A DNA stretch of 64,000 bases from Cyrtodaria siliqua (taxonomy: Eukaryota; Mollusca; Bivalvia; Adapedonta; Hiatellidae). A program made the translations under genes and the position numbers. This document shows, piece after piece, positions 12,561-24,073 of the stretch. The stretch's first letter is position 1. The number at the start of each line of letters is the position of its first letter. The stretch spans positions 31,022 to 95,021 of the forward strand of contig JAWPHD010010305.1 of assembly GCA_037043455.1 (NCBI GenBank), read 5' to 3'. Below the pieces are notes generated by a model. That model was not told where the DNA came from and ran no database searches. It saw nothing but the letters and a program-made list of their open reading frames with translations.

Positions 12561-13185
12561 TTGCGGAAAAAAATGGCCGACACTCTGCCCAAGTACCAAC
12601 TGTACAATCATGTGGACTCTCCAGAAGTAGTATGTGTACTGGTTATAGACAAGAAACTTGTGAGGTGAATTAACTAATGACTCACTAGGGTTAGGGCTAA
12701 TATATTTTTTGTCAGAAAAGGGTTCTTCCCAAGAAAAATTTGGTGGTATGCACTACCACAAAATCAAACAAAAATAAAAAATAAAAAAATGAAAACAAAA
12801 TGAATCAAAGAAAAAAAACAATTCAAAAAGAAAAAAGCAATTCAAAACAAAAGTTAAACAAAAATGGAAAAAAAGAAAAAAAAGAAAAAAAGAGAAAAAA
12901 ACATCTGGTAAAGTTTGGTAAAGATCGGATGAAAAATGAAGGCCCTATCGTCTTAACGAGACAAAATATAGCATTTTTAACTAAATCAAGGGCCATAACT
13001 CTGCTGTTACTGGTCCAATCTGACTGGTTTTCCAACTTGTCCGAGCTTTCATTGATATCTGTTAAAGTTTGGTAAAGATCGGAAGAAGGCCCTTCGTCTA
13101 AACGAGGTAAAAGTTAACGGATGGATGACGAACGACGTGACAACTCGCCATCCCATAAGCTCTGCTGACCCTTGGCCAGTAGTTC
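12561..13185. mobile_element. A-rich stretch and decayed tandem-core element end
   Basis: The segment 12770-12905 is an A-rich run. From 12905 two copies of 'gtaaagtttggtaaagatcgg' surround 'agggccataactctgctgtt', and it ends ccataagctctgctgaccctt, similar to the right ends of the pearl-like family. The open frames on both strands here follow the A-rich bias and are not credible genes. Confidence 0.45.
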
Positions 13186-13189
13186 TAAA

Positions 13190-13418
13190 AATGGCTTTAC
13201 GCAGCCAGGACAAACTCCAAAACTGGAGAGTCGAAATAAGAGTTAGCAACTCAACTTATTTCACGCATATTCAATCACGATATTCTAAAAATCCAAGAAC
13301 AAACCTATACTTTTAATCAGCACATATGCATTATTACATGACCTGAACACCTGTATAGAGTCTTGATAAATGTTTCTGTAGAGTAATTTTGCCCTTATTT
13401 GGCGTGTTAATTTCTTTA
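13190..13418. repeat. Dispersed repeat shared with 60535-60855
   Basis: The text 'cagccaggacaaactccaaaactggag..gttagcaactca' through 'cgcatattcaatcac' and 'gacctgaaca' recurs with about 80% identity by eye at 60650-60850. Part of it also flanks a MITE at about 48715 and 49600. Its class is unknown. Confidence 0.6.
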
Positions 13419-15107
13419 GAAGGTACTGTGTATACACTGTCAATGAAGGTACTGTGTATACACTGTCAATGAAGGTACTGTGTATACACTGTCAATGAAG
13501 GTACTGTGTATACACTGCCAATGAAGGTACTGTGTATACACTGTCAATAAAGGTACTGTGTATACAATGTCAATGAAGGTACTGTGTATATTTTCAATGA
13601 AGGCACTGTGTAATCACTGTCAATGAAGGTACTGTGTATATACTGTCAATGAAGGTACTGTGTATACAATGTCAATGAAGGTACTGTGTATATTGTCAAT
13701 GAAGGCACTGTGTATACACTGTCAATGAAGGTACTGTGTATATACTGTCAATGAAGGTACTGTGTATACACTGTCAATGAAGCTACTGTGTATACACTGT
13801 CAATGAAGGTACTGTGTATATACTGTCAATGAAGGTACTGTGTATATACTGTCAATGAAGGTACTGTGTATACACTGTCAATGAAGGTACTGTGTATACA
13901 CTGTCAATGAAGGTACTGTGTATATACTGTCAATGAAGGTACTGTGTATACACTGTCAATGAAGGTACTGTGTATATTGTCAATGAAGGCACTGTGTATA
14001 CACTGGCAATGAAGGTACTGTGTATACACTGGCAATGAAGGTACTGTGTATATTGTCAATGAAGGTACTGTGTATATTGTCAGTGAAGGTACTGTGTAGA
14101 CACTGGCAATGAAGGTACTGTGTATATTGTCAATGAAGGTACTGTGTATATTGTCAATGAAGCTACTGTGTATACACTGGCAGGGAAGGTACTGTGTATA
14201 TTGTCAATGAAGGTACTGTGTATACACTGGCAATGAAGGTACTGTGTATATTGTCAATGAAGGTACTGTGTATATTGTCAATGAAGGTACTGTGTATATT
14301 GTCAATGAAGCTACTGTGTATACACTGGCAATGAAGGTACTGTGTATATTGTCAATGAAGGTTCTGTGTATATTGTCAATGAAGGTACTGTGTATACACT
14401 GGCAATGAAGGTACTGTGTATATTGTCAATGAAGGTACTGTGTATACACTGGCAACGAAGGTATTGTGTATATTGTCAATGAAGGTACTGTGTATATTGT
14501 CAATGAAGGTACTGTGTATACACTGGCAATGAAGGTACTGTGTATATTGTCAATGAAGGTACTGTGTATATTGTCAATAAAGGTACTGTGTATACACTGG
14601 CAATGAAGGTATTGTGTATATTGTCAATGAAGGTACTGTGTATACACTGGCAATGAAGGTACTGTGTATATTGTCAATGAAGGTACTGTGTATATTGTCA
14701 ATGAAGGTACTGTGTATACACTGGCAATGAAGGTACTGTGTATATTGTCAATGAAGGTACTGTGTATATTGTCAATGAAGGCACTGTGTATACACTGTCA
14801 ATGAAGGTACTGTGTATACACTGTCAATGAAGGTACTGTGTATACACTGTCAATGAAGGTACTGTGTATATTGTCAATGAAGGCACTGTGTATACACTGT
14901 CAATGAAGGTACTGTGTATACACTGTCAATGAAGGTACTGTGTATATTGTCAATGAAGGCACTGTGTATACACTGTCAATGAAGGTGCTGTGTATACACT
15001 GTCAATGAAGGTACTGTGTATACACTGTCAATGAAGGTGCTGTGTATACACTGTCAATGAAGGTACTGTGTATACACTGTCAATGAAGGTACTGTGTATA
15101 TACTGTT
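13419..15107. repeat. 26/24-bp minisatellite, about 66 copies
   Basis: Two unit lengths alternate: gaaggtactgtgtatacact + gtcaat (26) and gaaggtactgtgtatattgt + caat (24). The middle of the array has 26/24/24 patterns repeated, while both ends are mostly 26-mers, as expected from growth by multi-unit duplication. The array stops about 34 bases inside the intron from the exon 5 donor. Confidence 0.95.
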
Positions 15108-15141
15108 GATAGGTATATAACAAAGAATGACATGCACATAC

Positions 15142-15185
15142 CCTCCTTGTTTGTACAGATATCCACTCCTCTCTCTTCTTCTGGG
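15142..15185 (-). CDS. ARAP-type gene exon 5: start of PH1
   Basis: This 44-base exon lies between a strong acceptor (TTTATTTTTCAG) and a donor AGG|GTATGT. It starts in phase 0, matching the end of exon 4, and encodes PRRRERSGYLYKQG followed by the first two bases of a glycine codon completed in exon 6. SGYLYKQG is the typical first beta strand of a PH domain. The basic PRRRER just before it may contact acidic membrane lipids; that is inference. The exon is too short to appear as an open frame and was found by splice signals and phase. A minisatellite begins about 34 bases downstream of its donor. Confidence 0.87.
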
Positions 15186-15216
15186 CTGAAAAATAAAGTC
15201 GACAATCAATGGGGAT

Positions 15217-15370
15217 GATAGCTGATTGATGATGATGATGATGATGCTAATAAGATGCTTATGGCAAGTTTACAAAGACGCCTATGATGATGATGAAGGT
15301 GACGACAATGACTGACGATGAGAGGATGACGTTGAGATGATATGATGATGATGATGATGAAGGCTGAAGG
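15217..15370. repeat. GAT/ATG-rich simple repeat
   Basis: Runs of gatgatgatgatgatg alternate with diverged gacgatgacc units. This is low-complexity sequence between exons 4 and 5, with no coding signal on the minus strand. Confidence 0.8.
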
Positions 15371-15601
15371 GACGACGATGACCAATGATGACGACCAGAC
15401 AGTGGTAATGAGATGACTCCTGATGCAGCTTTAGAAGTCAGTAATCAATCAACATGCAATTATGCTTTGGGTGCAGTTCTTTGAGTGCAGTCCTTTTCAA
15501 TGTTACGCCTTCAGGGGTGAAGTAAACAAACAAATTCTTGGAAATTTGATTGGTAATATTCATATGACGCCCAGGTTAATAACAAACCTTGCTTCATGGT
15601 A

Positions 15602-15802
15602 GAGGAAAGGCATTACTTCCCAGCGGTGTCAAATGTTATACCTTCTACACAAAATGCTCAAAAGAAAAAAAGAAAACTACATACCGACAATGCTGTGCTG
15701 GAGGAAAGGCATTACTTTCCAGCGGTGTCAAATTTTGTTATACCTTCTACACAAAATGCTCAAAAGAAAAAAAGAAAACTACATACCGACAATGCTGTGC
15801 TG
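15602..15802 (-). repeat. Tandem duplication including an exon 4 splice donor
   Basis: Copy A (15602-15700, 99 bp) and copy B (15701-15802, 102 bp) are nearly identical, differing by one substitution and a 3-bp indel in 'aaattttgttata'. Copy B holds the last 16 bases of exon 4 and its donor TCG|GTATGT; copy A holds the same 16 bases and a second identical donor. High identity suggests a recent event. Confidence 0.85.
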
Positions 15803-15911
15803 GGAAGTATATCCACCTTGACGGGGGTCATGCTTCCGGACAGGTCGATGTCCAGATCCACTGAATCTCCGTCGAGAATATCCACACTGGCATCACTGTT
15901 CGAGTCATCCT
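15787..15911 (-). CDS. ARAP-type gene exon 4: acidic linker
   Basis: The exon has acceptor TATATTTTACAG and donor TTGTCG|GTATGT. Its first two bases complete a glutamate codon with the phase 1 G left by exon 3, giving EDDSNSDASVDILDGDS, then VDLDIDLSGSMTPVK and ending STALS in phase 0. The acidic, serine-rich composition fits a disordered linker just before PH1 and the reading is open throughout. The last 16 bases and the donor are duplicated at 15680-15700 (see the duplication entry), so the splice machinery has two identical donors to choose from. The neighbouring exon 5 continues in phase. Confidence 0.87.
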
Positions 15912-16404
15912 CTGTAAAATATACACATGTACATCACCATCATGAACAGCTGCTGTATGTAGCAATACCAGTTACATGTATAAACAGTCAAAACTACCTT
16001 CAAAAGTTTAGAGACCACTCGCATAAAAAACTACTTTAATTCACGGTTTTCCTTTCACTGATGAAAAAAATTATAAGGTACAAAAACTCTGTAGTTATGC
16101 AGCGTTTGTTATCCAATTTTGATAGTTACAAATTATTTAATTCAATTTTCATAGTTATAGAATGCGTTTTAACAAATGTTTAAACCTAGTATTTGCATTA
16201 ACTATTACTGAAATACCAGTAACAAAGAGAATGAGAAAAGGCGATGCTTTCATGCAAATAACAATGTCCGAAGTAAGATCTCATCCATGATAAATTATAA
16301 GAGCTCTGTATAGGAGATAACTTCCTACTCATTTCATCAGGCCAGATATAAATTTGATTAGTTTTATTGACAGTTAAACAAGAATCCTAACAAGAATTAG
16401 AGCG

Positions 16405-16635
16405 AACTGTACTCTACTGGGCAATTGTACACTACTGGGCAACTGTACTCTACTGGGGAACTGCACTCTACTGGGCAACTGTACTCTACTGGGGAACTGT
16501 ACTCTACTGGGGAACTGCACTCTACTGGGGAACTGTACTTTACTGGGGAACTGCACTCTACTGGGGAACTGCACTCTACTGGGCAACTGTACTTTACTGG
16601 GGAACTGCACTCTACTGGGGAACTGCACCCTACTG
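16405..16635. repeat. 18-bp minisatellite, about 13 copies
   Basis: The unit tactctactggggaactg alternates with tactctactgggcaactg and cactctactggggaactg. Six codons per unit keep both strands open (minus frame RVQFPS, plus frame TGELYS repeats). This is an artefact of the period. It is in the intron between exons 3 and 4. Confidence 0.93.
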
Positions 16636-17014
16636 TTCTTAATAGGAGACTGAGCAGGAAGTATTATGGCTACAGTTTGGGCATAAAGATTATTCTGAGG
16701 AAGGTCATCAGTGTAGAAGAGTTGAAGAGTTAACAAATTTTGTAATTGCTTTCAACAGGAACTATTTTGGATGTAGCCTGATCTGGGGAATCACCAATCA
16801 TGAACAATTGGCCAATCCCGTCATTCTTCAGGATCATGCCTTATGTGAATATCGACAGACCTGTTATATGTTCAAAATCTTGACACAGCCAATGGCATAG
16901 GCAACGGCACAGAAAATAGAGAGCTGTTACTATATAAACAATATAGCTGTTAGCTACGTGTTGATGTATCATTTGCGTTGAATATTTGTTATTCAGGGTT
17001 TACAATGTCCAGCA

Positions 17015-17118
17015 GCTGATTTTCCCCAAAACACCCCTTTGTCATATAAATGGAGTGGTCTTAATTCAAAGTAAGAACAGTCCATTATATATATGTAGCA
17101 GGTTAAGGGTTAAACTTA
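17015..17118 (-). mobile_element. Fragment of TTAACCC-ended MITE
   Basis: Read on the minus strand it starts gtttaacccttaacctgctac and contains tataatggactgttctta and acaaaggggtg, matching the left part of the element at 20178-20431. The hairpin centre and right end are missing. Confidence 0.6.
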
Positions 17119-17283
17119 CCTTGTCAGGCATTCCCTTGTCCCTTGATAGTGATCGATAGTTAATTACTTCTTTATGACAAAGAGTTTTGAAGACAAAATA
17201 GTGTACTGCCCCTAATAAGAGCACCTCCCCTAAATGTAGTACCCCTGCTCACCACCCCCACCCCCACAAAACCCTCTTTAAAA

Positions 17284-18875
17284 CAAGAGGTCAATGACCT
17301 TGAAGCTCTACTGATTGATTTTGATTTCAGGAAGTAGTCGCTACAGACTTGTTTTTTGAAAAATTATTTTTAGCCGTGGCGGCCATCTTGAATTTCTGGC
17401 CGATCTGAAATTTTGCTAGGATCAATTAAACATTAAGAGCAACATTCCTGTAAAGTTTCATGAAAATCTGCCAAGTAGTTTCAAAGGATTAGTCGCTACA
17501 AGTTTTTACTATATAACTCTATGTAAACAAAGATGGCTGCTGGCAGCCATGTTTAACGTTGAATCAAAACAATTTTTGACAAGGACCAACATCATGTCAT
17601 GCTGATCATTTTACAAAATGTCCAATATCAATATCACTTATAGTTTTCAAGTAGTAGTCGCTACAAACTTGTATTTTGAAAATCTATTTTTAGCCATGGC
17701 AGCCATCTTGAATTTCCGGGCGACCTGAAATTTTGCTAGGATCAATTAGACATCAAGAGCAACATTCCTGTGAAGTTTCATGAAAATCCGTCAAGTAGTT
17801 TCAGAGGAGTAGTCGCTACAAGTTTTCATTATATAACTCTATGTAAACAAAGATGGCCACTGGCAGCCATGTTTAACGTCGAATCAAAATAATATTTGGC
17901 TCTTATAACCATCATGTCATGCTGATAATTTTACAAAAAGTCCCATATCAATATCACTTATAGTTTTCAAGACGTAGTCGCTACAAACTTCTTTTTTAAA
18001 AATCTATTTTTAGCTGTGGCGGCCATCTTGAATTTCTGGCCGATCTGAAATTTTGCTAGGATCAATTAGACATTAAGAGCAATATTCCTGTAAAGTTTCA
18101 TGAAAATCTGTCAAGTAGTTTCAAAGGAGTAGTCGCTACAAATTTTTACTATATAACTGTATGTAAACAAAGATGGCCTCTGGCAGCCATGTTTAACGTT
18201 GAATCAAAACGATTTTTGACAAGGACCAACATCATGTCATGCTGATCATTTTAGAAAAAGTCCCGTATCAATATCACTTATAGTTTTCAAGAAGTAGTCG
18301 CTACAAACTTGTATTTTGAAAAATTATTTTTAGCCGTGGCGGCCATCTTGAATTTCCGGCCGACCTGAAATTTTGCTAGGATCAATTAGACATCAAGAGC
18401 AACATTCCTGTGAAGTTTCATGAAAATCCGTCAAGTAGTTTCAGAGGAGTAGTTGCTACAAGTTTTCATTATATAACTCTATGTAAACAAAGATGGCCGC
18501 TGGCAGCCATGTTTAACGTCGAATCAAAACGATTTTCGACAAGGACCAACATCATGTCATGCTGATCATTTTAGGAAAAGTCCCATATCAATATCACTTA
18601 TAGTTTTCATGAAGAAGTCGCTACAAACTTGTTTTTTAAAAACCTATTTTTAGATCTGGTGGCCATCTTGGATTTCACATCAACATGAATTTTTGCTAGG
18701 ATCAACTAGACTTCATGGGCAACATTTCTGTAAAGTTTCATGAAAATCCATTCAGTAGTTTCAGAGGAGAAGTCGCTACAAAAAAAAGTTTACAGACAGA
18801 CGGACAGACAGACGGACGGACAGACGGACGCCGCACCACGGCATAAGCTCTGCTGATCTCTGATCAGTAGAGCTA
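17284..18875 (+). mobile_element. Pearl-like element, complete copy 1
   Basis: It begins caagaggtcaatgaccttga, with subterminal AGCTCTACTGAT near the left end and the reverse complement ATCAGTAGAGCT at the right end. The body has about 4.5 tandem core repeats of about 320 bp, each made of two diverged halves marked by agtagtcgctacaa. A GACAGACGGACGG microsatellite and the constant ccgcaccacggcataagctctg precede the right end. This layout is that of bivalve pearl elements, which are thought to be non-autonomous relatives of Helentrons. No protein is encoded. Confidence 0.85.
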
Positions 18876-19582
18876 AAAATGATAATAATAAACCCCACCC
18901 CACCGCCCTCACCCCACAAATTAAAAATCTTTTATTTTTTATTTTTATTTTATAAGAGCACCTTCTTGGCATTTTGCATAGAGCCCAATCCCTACTATAA
19001 GGAGAAATACAGTATCTGTGTTTCTCCGTTATATAATTTAAATTTCAAATTGTCAGTGATATATTCGTTATATATATAAGTAGGAAGTTGAAACTTCTTA
19101 AAACAATTGTTTATAAAATGAACTAATTTATGTTCAACATAAACATGTAACTGTGTCATACATGTCATAGTGAAACTAATCGCCTCAAATCTGGACTGAT
19201 TTGTTATCAGACAATGTTTCAGATAATAAAACAATAAATTAAAGGGTCATGTGGCCATGCATTAAAATGGGTTAGCTAGATTTTTTTATATCCTGTCATT
19301 CTTTATGTTTTAGCATTATCTTTAATGATACATGGTAATTTTGAAATATTTGTCTAGCATTAAAATAACACCTCCATTTACAAATCCAGTATCATATTGA
19401 CTTTATACCTGCTTGCTTGCAGGTAAATAGGTCGGGAAAAAAAAACTCATTCAAACTTCGCGTCTGTATTATTCTAATTATTTTCCATTTTAAAAAACAT
19501 TAGATTACATAGCATATAAGTGACCCAGGTGATAATGTATTATCCAGATATATATACTAATATAATTATATATATATATATT

Positions 19583-19996
19583 CTCTGTAAAAAAAGTTTT
19601 GGACCATGGCAGTGTTCGAACCCGTACAATGATCGCTGAACCATGACATTCGACCATAACCCTTATTATCTCAGTTGATAATTCACAATAGATCAACAAT
19701 CGACAATAATTATCGTTTACAATGGAAGTTTGCGAAAAAATAATAATCTTTTTATTGGTTACTCGAATGTGTCCGTAACTGTTACTTTGTATGGACTTTG
19801 CAACATTTTTTACCGACCCTTTGTGTGTTCGCGATATTTTTTTAAAATCAAACCTTGTTTGGAATTTAATGTTTCTGGTACCAAATTAACCGGGTAAGGT
19901 AGACCTTGGTTACTAAAAAAAGATACTTAAATTCTGTTCACTAGTTTTATTTTTATATGACTTTATATACCCTGGTCCAAAACTTTTTTTACCAAG
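19583..19996. mobile_element. TA-type MITE family 1, copy 1
   Basis: The ends are inverted: left ctctgtaaaaaaagttttgg, right ccaaaactttttttaccaag. A TA follows on the right; the left flank (TT) is less clean. A second copy at 47316-47713 matches along the whole length, including the internal agtgttcgaaccc. The minus-strand open frame here recurs in the other copy only because the element does. Confidence 0.75.
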
Positions 19997-20177
19997 TACC
20001 GGTATATATATGCACATGCATAGTAACACTATGCTTTGGCACGTTTTATGGAGTTAAATTTTAAACTTTCCGAAGACCAAGATATCTTTTGTTGTTTTCA
20101 CATAATAAATAATACACAGGTATACAGGACTAGTACTTAGTATGTTGTATGTATGTACTCATGGGGTTTAATGGCAC

Positions 20178-20431
20178 CTTTAACCCGCTACATATATATA
20201 ATGGACTGTTCTTTCTTTGAATTAAGACCATTCAATTATGTGACAAAGGGGTATTTGGGGGACATGTCAGTCTGATCAGCAGCCAGATCAGCAGTAAACC
20301 CAGATCAGCCTGTGAGTAACCCAAATCAGCCTGCGTGTTACTCGCTGGCAGTGACTCTCAGGCTGATCTGGGTTTACAATGGACGCAAAGGCTATTTATA
20401 TATTAGTCATGCTTAGCGGGTTAACGGTTAA
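20178..20431. mobile_element. TTAACCC-ended MITE
   Basis: It runs from tttaacccgctacatatata to agcgggttaacggtta, so the ends are inverted. The middle carries several copies of 'cagatcagcctg' in opposite orientations (a hairpin), and 'tttacaatggacgcaaaggc' near the right. Related copies are at 21100-21232 and 21291-21492. Confidence 0.75.
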
Positions 20432-20589
20432 CAATCTTTCAGTCATTCATGACAGTGTATATTTTGTAGCAGTGAGCTCAATGCCTAACTGTATAGTGCT
20501 GTCATAATAAAATACCAGTAGACACACTCGTGATACACCCCACAGTCACATTGACACCTGAGGCCAACCAGTCAGTTGAACTTCAGAAT

Positions 20590-20700
20590 GGAGCTACTAG
20601 TCATTGGTATGACCCGCGGTTGGCTAGGGATTGAACCCACGACCTCTTGCATGTGAGGTGGATGCTTTATTACTAGGCGATTCTGCAGTCAAGTATTTTG
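20590..20700 (-). mobile_element. tRNA-like SINE head
   Basis: On the minus strand, cgcctagtaataaagcatcc, then cctcacatgcaagagg (an anticodon-like hairpin) and gtgggttcaatccctagcc (a good B box) follow tRNA spacing. The acceptor stem does not close, so this is best read as a tRNA-derived SINE head rather than a tRNA gene. Confidence 0.5.
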
Positions 20701-21099
20701 TACGATATACGGATTAAGAGACTGCAAAATATGTCTCTGTTTGATCAAAGCTTTCCTTTGAACACAAATCATCGTTGTAATTATATACGACCAAAAAAAG
20801 TTTACCAGGACTCTTTAGTGACATAGATTAGCGGTATAAAGATATGAACATGATGATTGAGATTATTTTTTGCTGATTTTACATAATAAATATATACATG
20901 TATATATTCATACATTCAGAGTTCAGTGATATGTCCGACATCTAGTTTTAAAATCACAACTATATACGGGGATAGCAACATTAACGGCAATAATTTGGGA
21001 GTTTTCTTTCTACCATCAGTTTACATACATTATTAGAGAAATATAATCAACATACTATATTATAAGTTACATGCAAACACAATTGCTTTGAACTATTAA

Positions 21100-21492
21100 C
21101 ACTTAACCCCCTTAGTACTACTATAATGCCCTTGTGTCCATCGTAAACCCAGATTAGCCTCGAGTCACATGCTGATCAGGGTTCAAAGAAAGAACAGTCC
21201 ATTATACATTCATAGCCGGTTGAGGGTTAAATTATTATTAATAATGACATCTAAATATTATATATATTATGTAGAAAAGCTTCAAAAATATTAACCCTTA
21301 GCCTGCTATGAATGTATAATGGACTGTCCTGTCTTTAAATTTAGACCATTTCATTTATGTTACAAAAAAAAAATGACTGATGAGCAAACATTGTAAATCC
21401 TGATCAGCCTGCGAGTTACTCGCAGGCTGATCTAGCTGGGTTTACAATGGACGCAAAGGCTATTGTTGTCGCCCTTAGCAGGCTAACGGTTA
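21100..21492. mobile_element. Two further TTAACCC-ended MITE copies
   Basis: Copy 21100-21232 has lost most of its centre. Copy 21291-21492 is nearly complete and contains the perfect palindrome gatcagcctgcgagt/actcgcaggctgatc. Both retain 'tccattata' and an inverted ttaaccc/gggttaa pair, although the ends are diverged. Confidence 0.65.
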
Positions 21493-21863
21493 GAATTGCG
21501 GTGTTCCCCTTTAATATATATATAAGGGAAATAAAAATTATGGAATTCATAATAGTTACTCGCCTGGCCATTAGAGAGAGTACGAAAAATACTGATTAAT
21601 ATCAAGTTTGATAATACATCATCTAAATAGACCGACCAATCAGTGACCAGAAATATGAAGTACCTCTAAATTTTGGTAGGTGGTAAACTCGGTCTTTATC
21701 GTAGATGTTCAACCAAGTGTGATTATTTTAAAACTCTGCACATTATGATGCACATTTATGCAAATTGATTCACTATATATGTATCTTTCAAAACTGAATC
21801 TTGAAAGTTATTGTCTTTTTACTCTGCCAAAGATTTTTACTTTACTACAAAACCTAAGGATAA

Positions 21864-22935
21864 CAAGAGGGCCAAGAGGGCCAAGATGGCCTTAAATCGA
21901 TCATCTGAGTACTTCGAAATCTTATGGTCATATACAATCTGTGCAAGTTTGGTCAAGATTGTTAAGATTGATGCTTCCCAGTGTACAAGAAGTAAGTTAA
22001 AGATTTTTTTACGGCAGCCATCTTGGATGTCGTGTTTACCTAATTTTAACAATTTGAAAAACATTCACCTAAGGATCATCCATGTGAAGTTTGGTCAAAA
22101 TTCTGAGAAGATTTTTAAAAACAAATCCCTATGTAAGTCTTTGTAAAACATGTGACCTCTGGGGCGGGGCCCAAATGTGACCCCAGGATCACCATGTTAA
22201 CAAGCTTGGTAGAGGACCATAAGCTTACAGTAAATGCAAAATATTAAGCCTCTGGCTCTTGTAGTTTCAGACAAGAAGATTTTTTAAATATTTCCCTATA
22301 GAAGTCTATATAAAACATGTGACCCCTGGGGCGAGGCCAAATGTGTCCCTAGGGTCACCATTTGAATAAACTTGGTATAAGACCATAGCTTATAGAAAAT
22401 GCAAAATATTAAACCTCTGGCTCTTGCGGTTTCAGAGAATTATTTTTTAAGTTTTTCCCTGTACAAGTCTTATGTAAAACATGTGACCCCTGGGGCAGGC
22501 CATATGTGACGCCAGGTTTACCATTTGAACAAACTTGGTAAAGGACCATAAGATTATAGTAAATGCAGAAAATTAAACCTCTGGCTCTTGTAGTTTCCGA
22601 GAAGAAGATTTTTTTTCCTATACATGTCTATGTAAAACTATGACCCTCGAGGCGGGGACTAATTTCACCCCAGGGTTACCATTTGAACAAACTTAGTAGA
22701 GGAACATAAGCTGATGCTGCATGTAATACATGAGAGCTCTGTGCCTTGTGGTTTTAGAGAAAAATATTTTTATTAAGTTTTTTCCTATAATTCTATGAAA
22801 TGCAAAATCTCAAAATACAAAATTTGGACCCCCGGGGCACAGCCATTTTTCACCCCGGGGACTTCATTTGAACAAAACTGATAGTCTAGTCATTGGCGAT
22901 CATTTTAAAACAAAAACTGTCAAAATCTGTCTAGC
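21864..22935 (+). mobile_element. Tandem-core element starting ACAAGAGGGCC
   Basis: The head reads caagagggccaagagggcca then 'atggccttaaatcgatcat'. About five cores of 170-190 bp follow, each with 'atgtgacccctggggcgggg', 'ccatttgaacaaacttggta' and 'cctctggctcttg'. The right end is unclear and passes into the G-rich array at 22940. Two overlapping open frames at 21811-22146 are within the head and not credible as genes. Confidence 0.65.
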
Positions 22936-22944
22936 GGTTCTTGA

Positions 22945-24001
22945 GAAGAAGGAGGGGAGGGAGATGCGAAACATAGCTATGTGTAAGAACTGACCAAAAC
23001 ATCACAGAAATATGTAAAAAAAATATGTATTTAAAAAATCAAGTTTCGAGTGGGGGGTGGGTGGGTGGCGGGGGGAGAGGCGGTGGGGGAGAGGGGGCAA
23101 CATATATGTGTAAGAAGCTTTGTGTAAGAACTGACCAAAACAACACAGAAATATGTAAAAAAATAAAAAATAAAAAAATCGAGTTTTGAGGGGTGGGATG
23201 GAGTGGGGTGTGGTTGAAAGGCGGGGGATGGGGTGGAGCAACATATATGTGTAAAAAGCTATGTAAGAATTGACCAAAACAACACAGAGATATGTAAAAA
23301 AATAAATAAATAAAAAATATTCCAGTTTTGAGTGGTGTGGGGGGAGTGGAGACGGAGGGGGAGGGGGCAACATGTGTAAGAATTGACAAAAACAACACAG
23401 AAATATGTAAAAAAAAAAAAAAATCATTCATTTTCGAGTGGAGTTGCCCTGTTGTGGTGAGCAATTGTGCGAAGTAATTTGAAAATCCATCCATTATTGT
23501 CAGAGTTATGAAGCGGACACGAGTGTATAGACGAATGGATTTTGACCTTTGATCTCTAAGTGTGACCTTGACCTTGGAGCCACGGACCTGGATTTTGTGC
23601 GCGACACTTTGCCCTGTTGTGGTGAGCAATTGTGCGAAGTTATTTGAAAACCCATCCATTATTGTCAGAGTTATGAAGCGGACACGAGTGTATAGGTGGG
23701 GGGGGGTGGGGTGGGGGGGGTGGGGGGGGGGGGGGGGGGGGGGGGGGGTGGGGTGGGGGGGGGGGGGGGGGGGTTGGTGAGGCAGGGAATGGGGTGTAGG
23801 GGGCAACATATATGTGTAAGAAGCTATGTGTAAGAATTTACCAAAACAACACAGATATATGTAAAAAAACAATAAACATTAAATAAAAATATTCCATTTC
23901 GAGCGTGGGGGAGGGGAGGTTGGGCAACATAGCTATGTGTAAGAATTGACCAAAACAACACAGAAATATGTAAAAAAAATAAAATAAAAAAAAAAAGTTT
24001 C

Positions 24002-24073
<72 letters not shown>

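Noticed and set aside
12684..12700. Telomere-like motif ggttaggg
   Set aside because: A single chance occurrence with no array.
19505..19699. Minus frame LIYCELSTEIIRVMVECHGS, repeated at 47235-47432
   Set aside because: The similarity is due to two copies of a MITE and has no coding signature beyond that.
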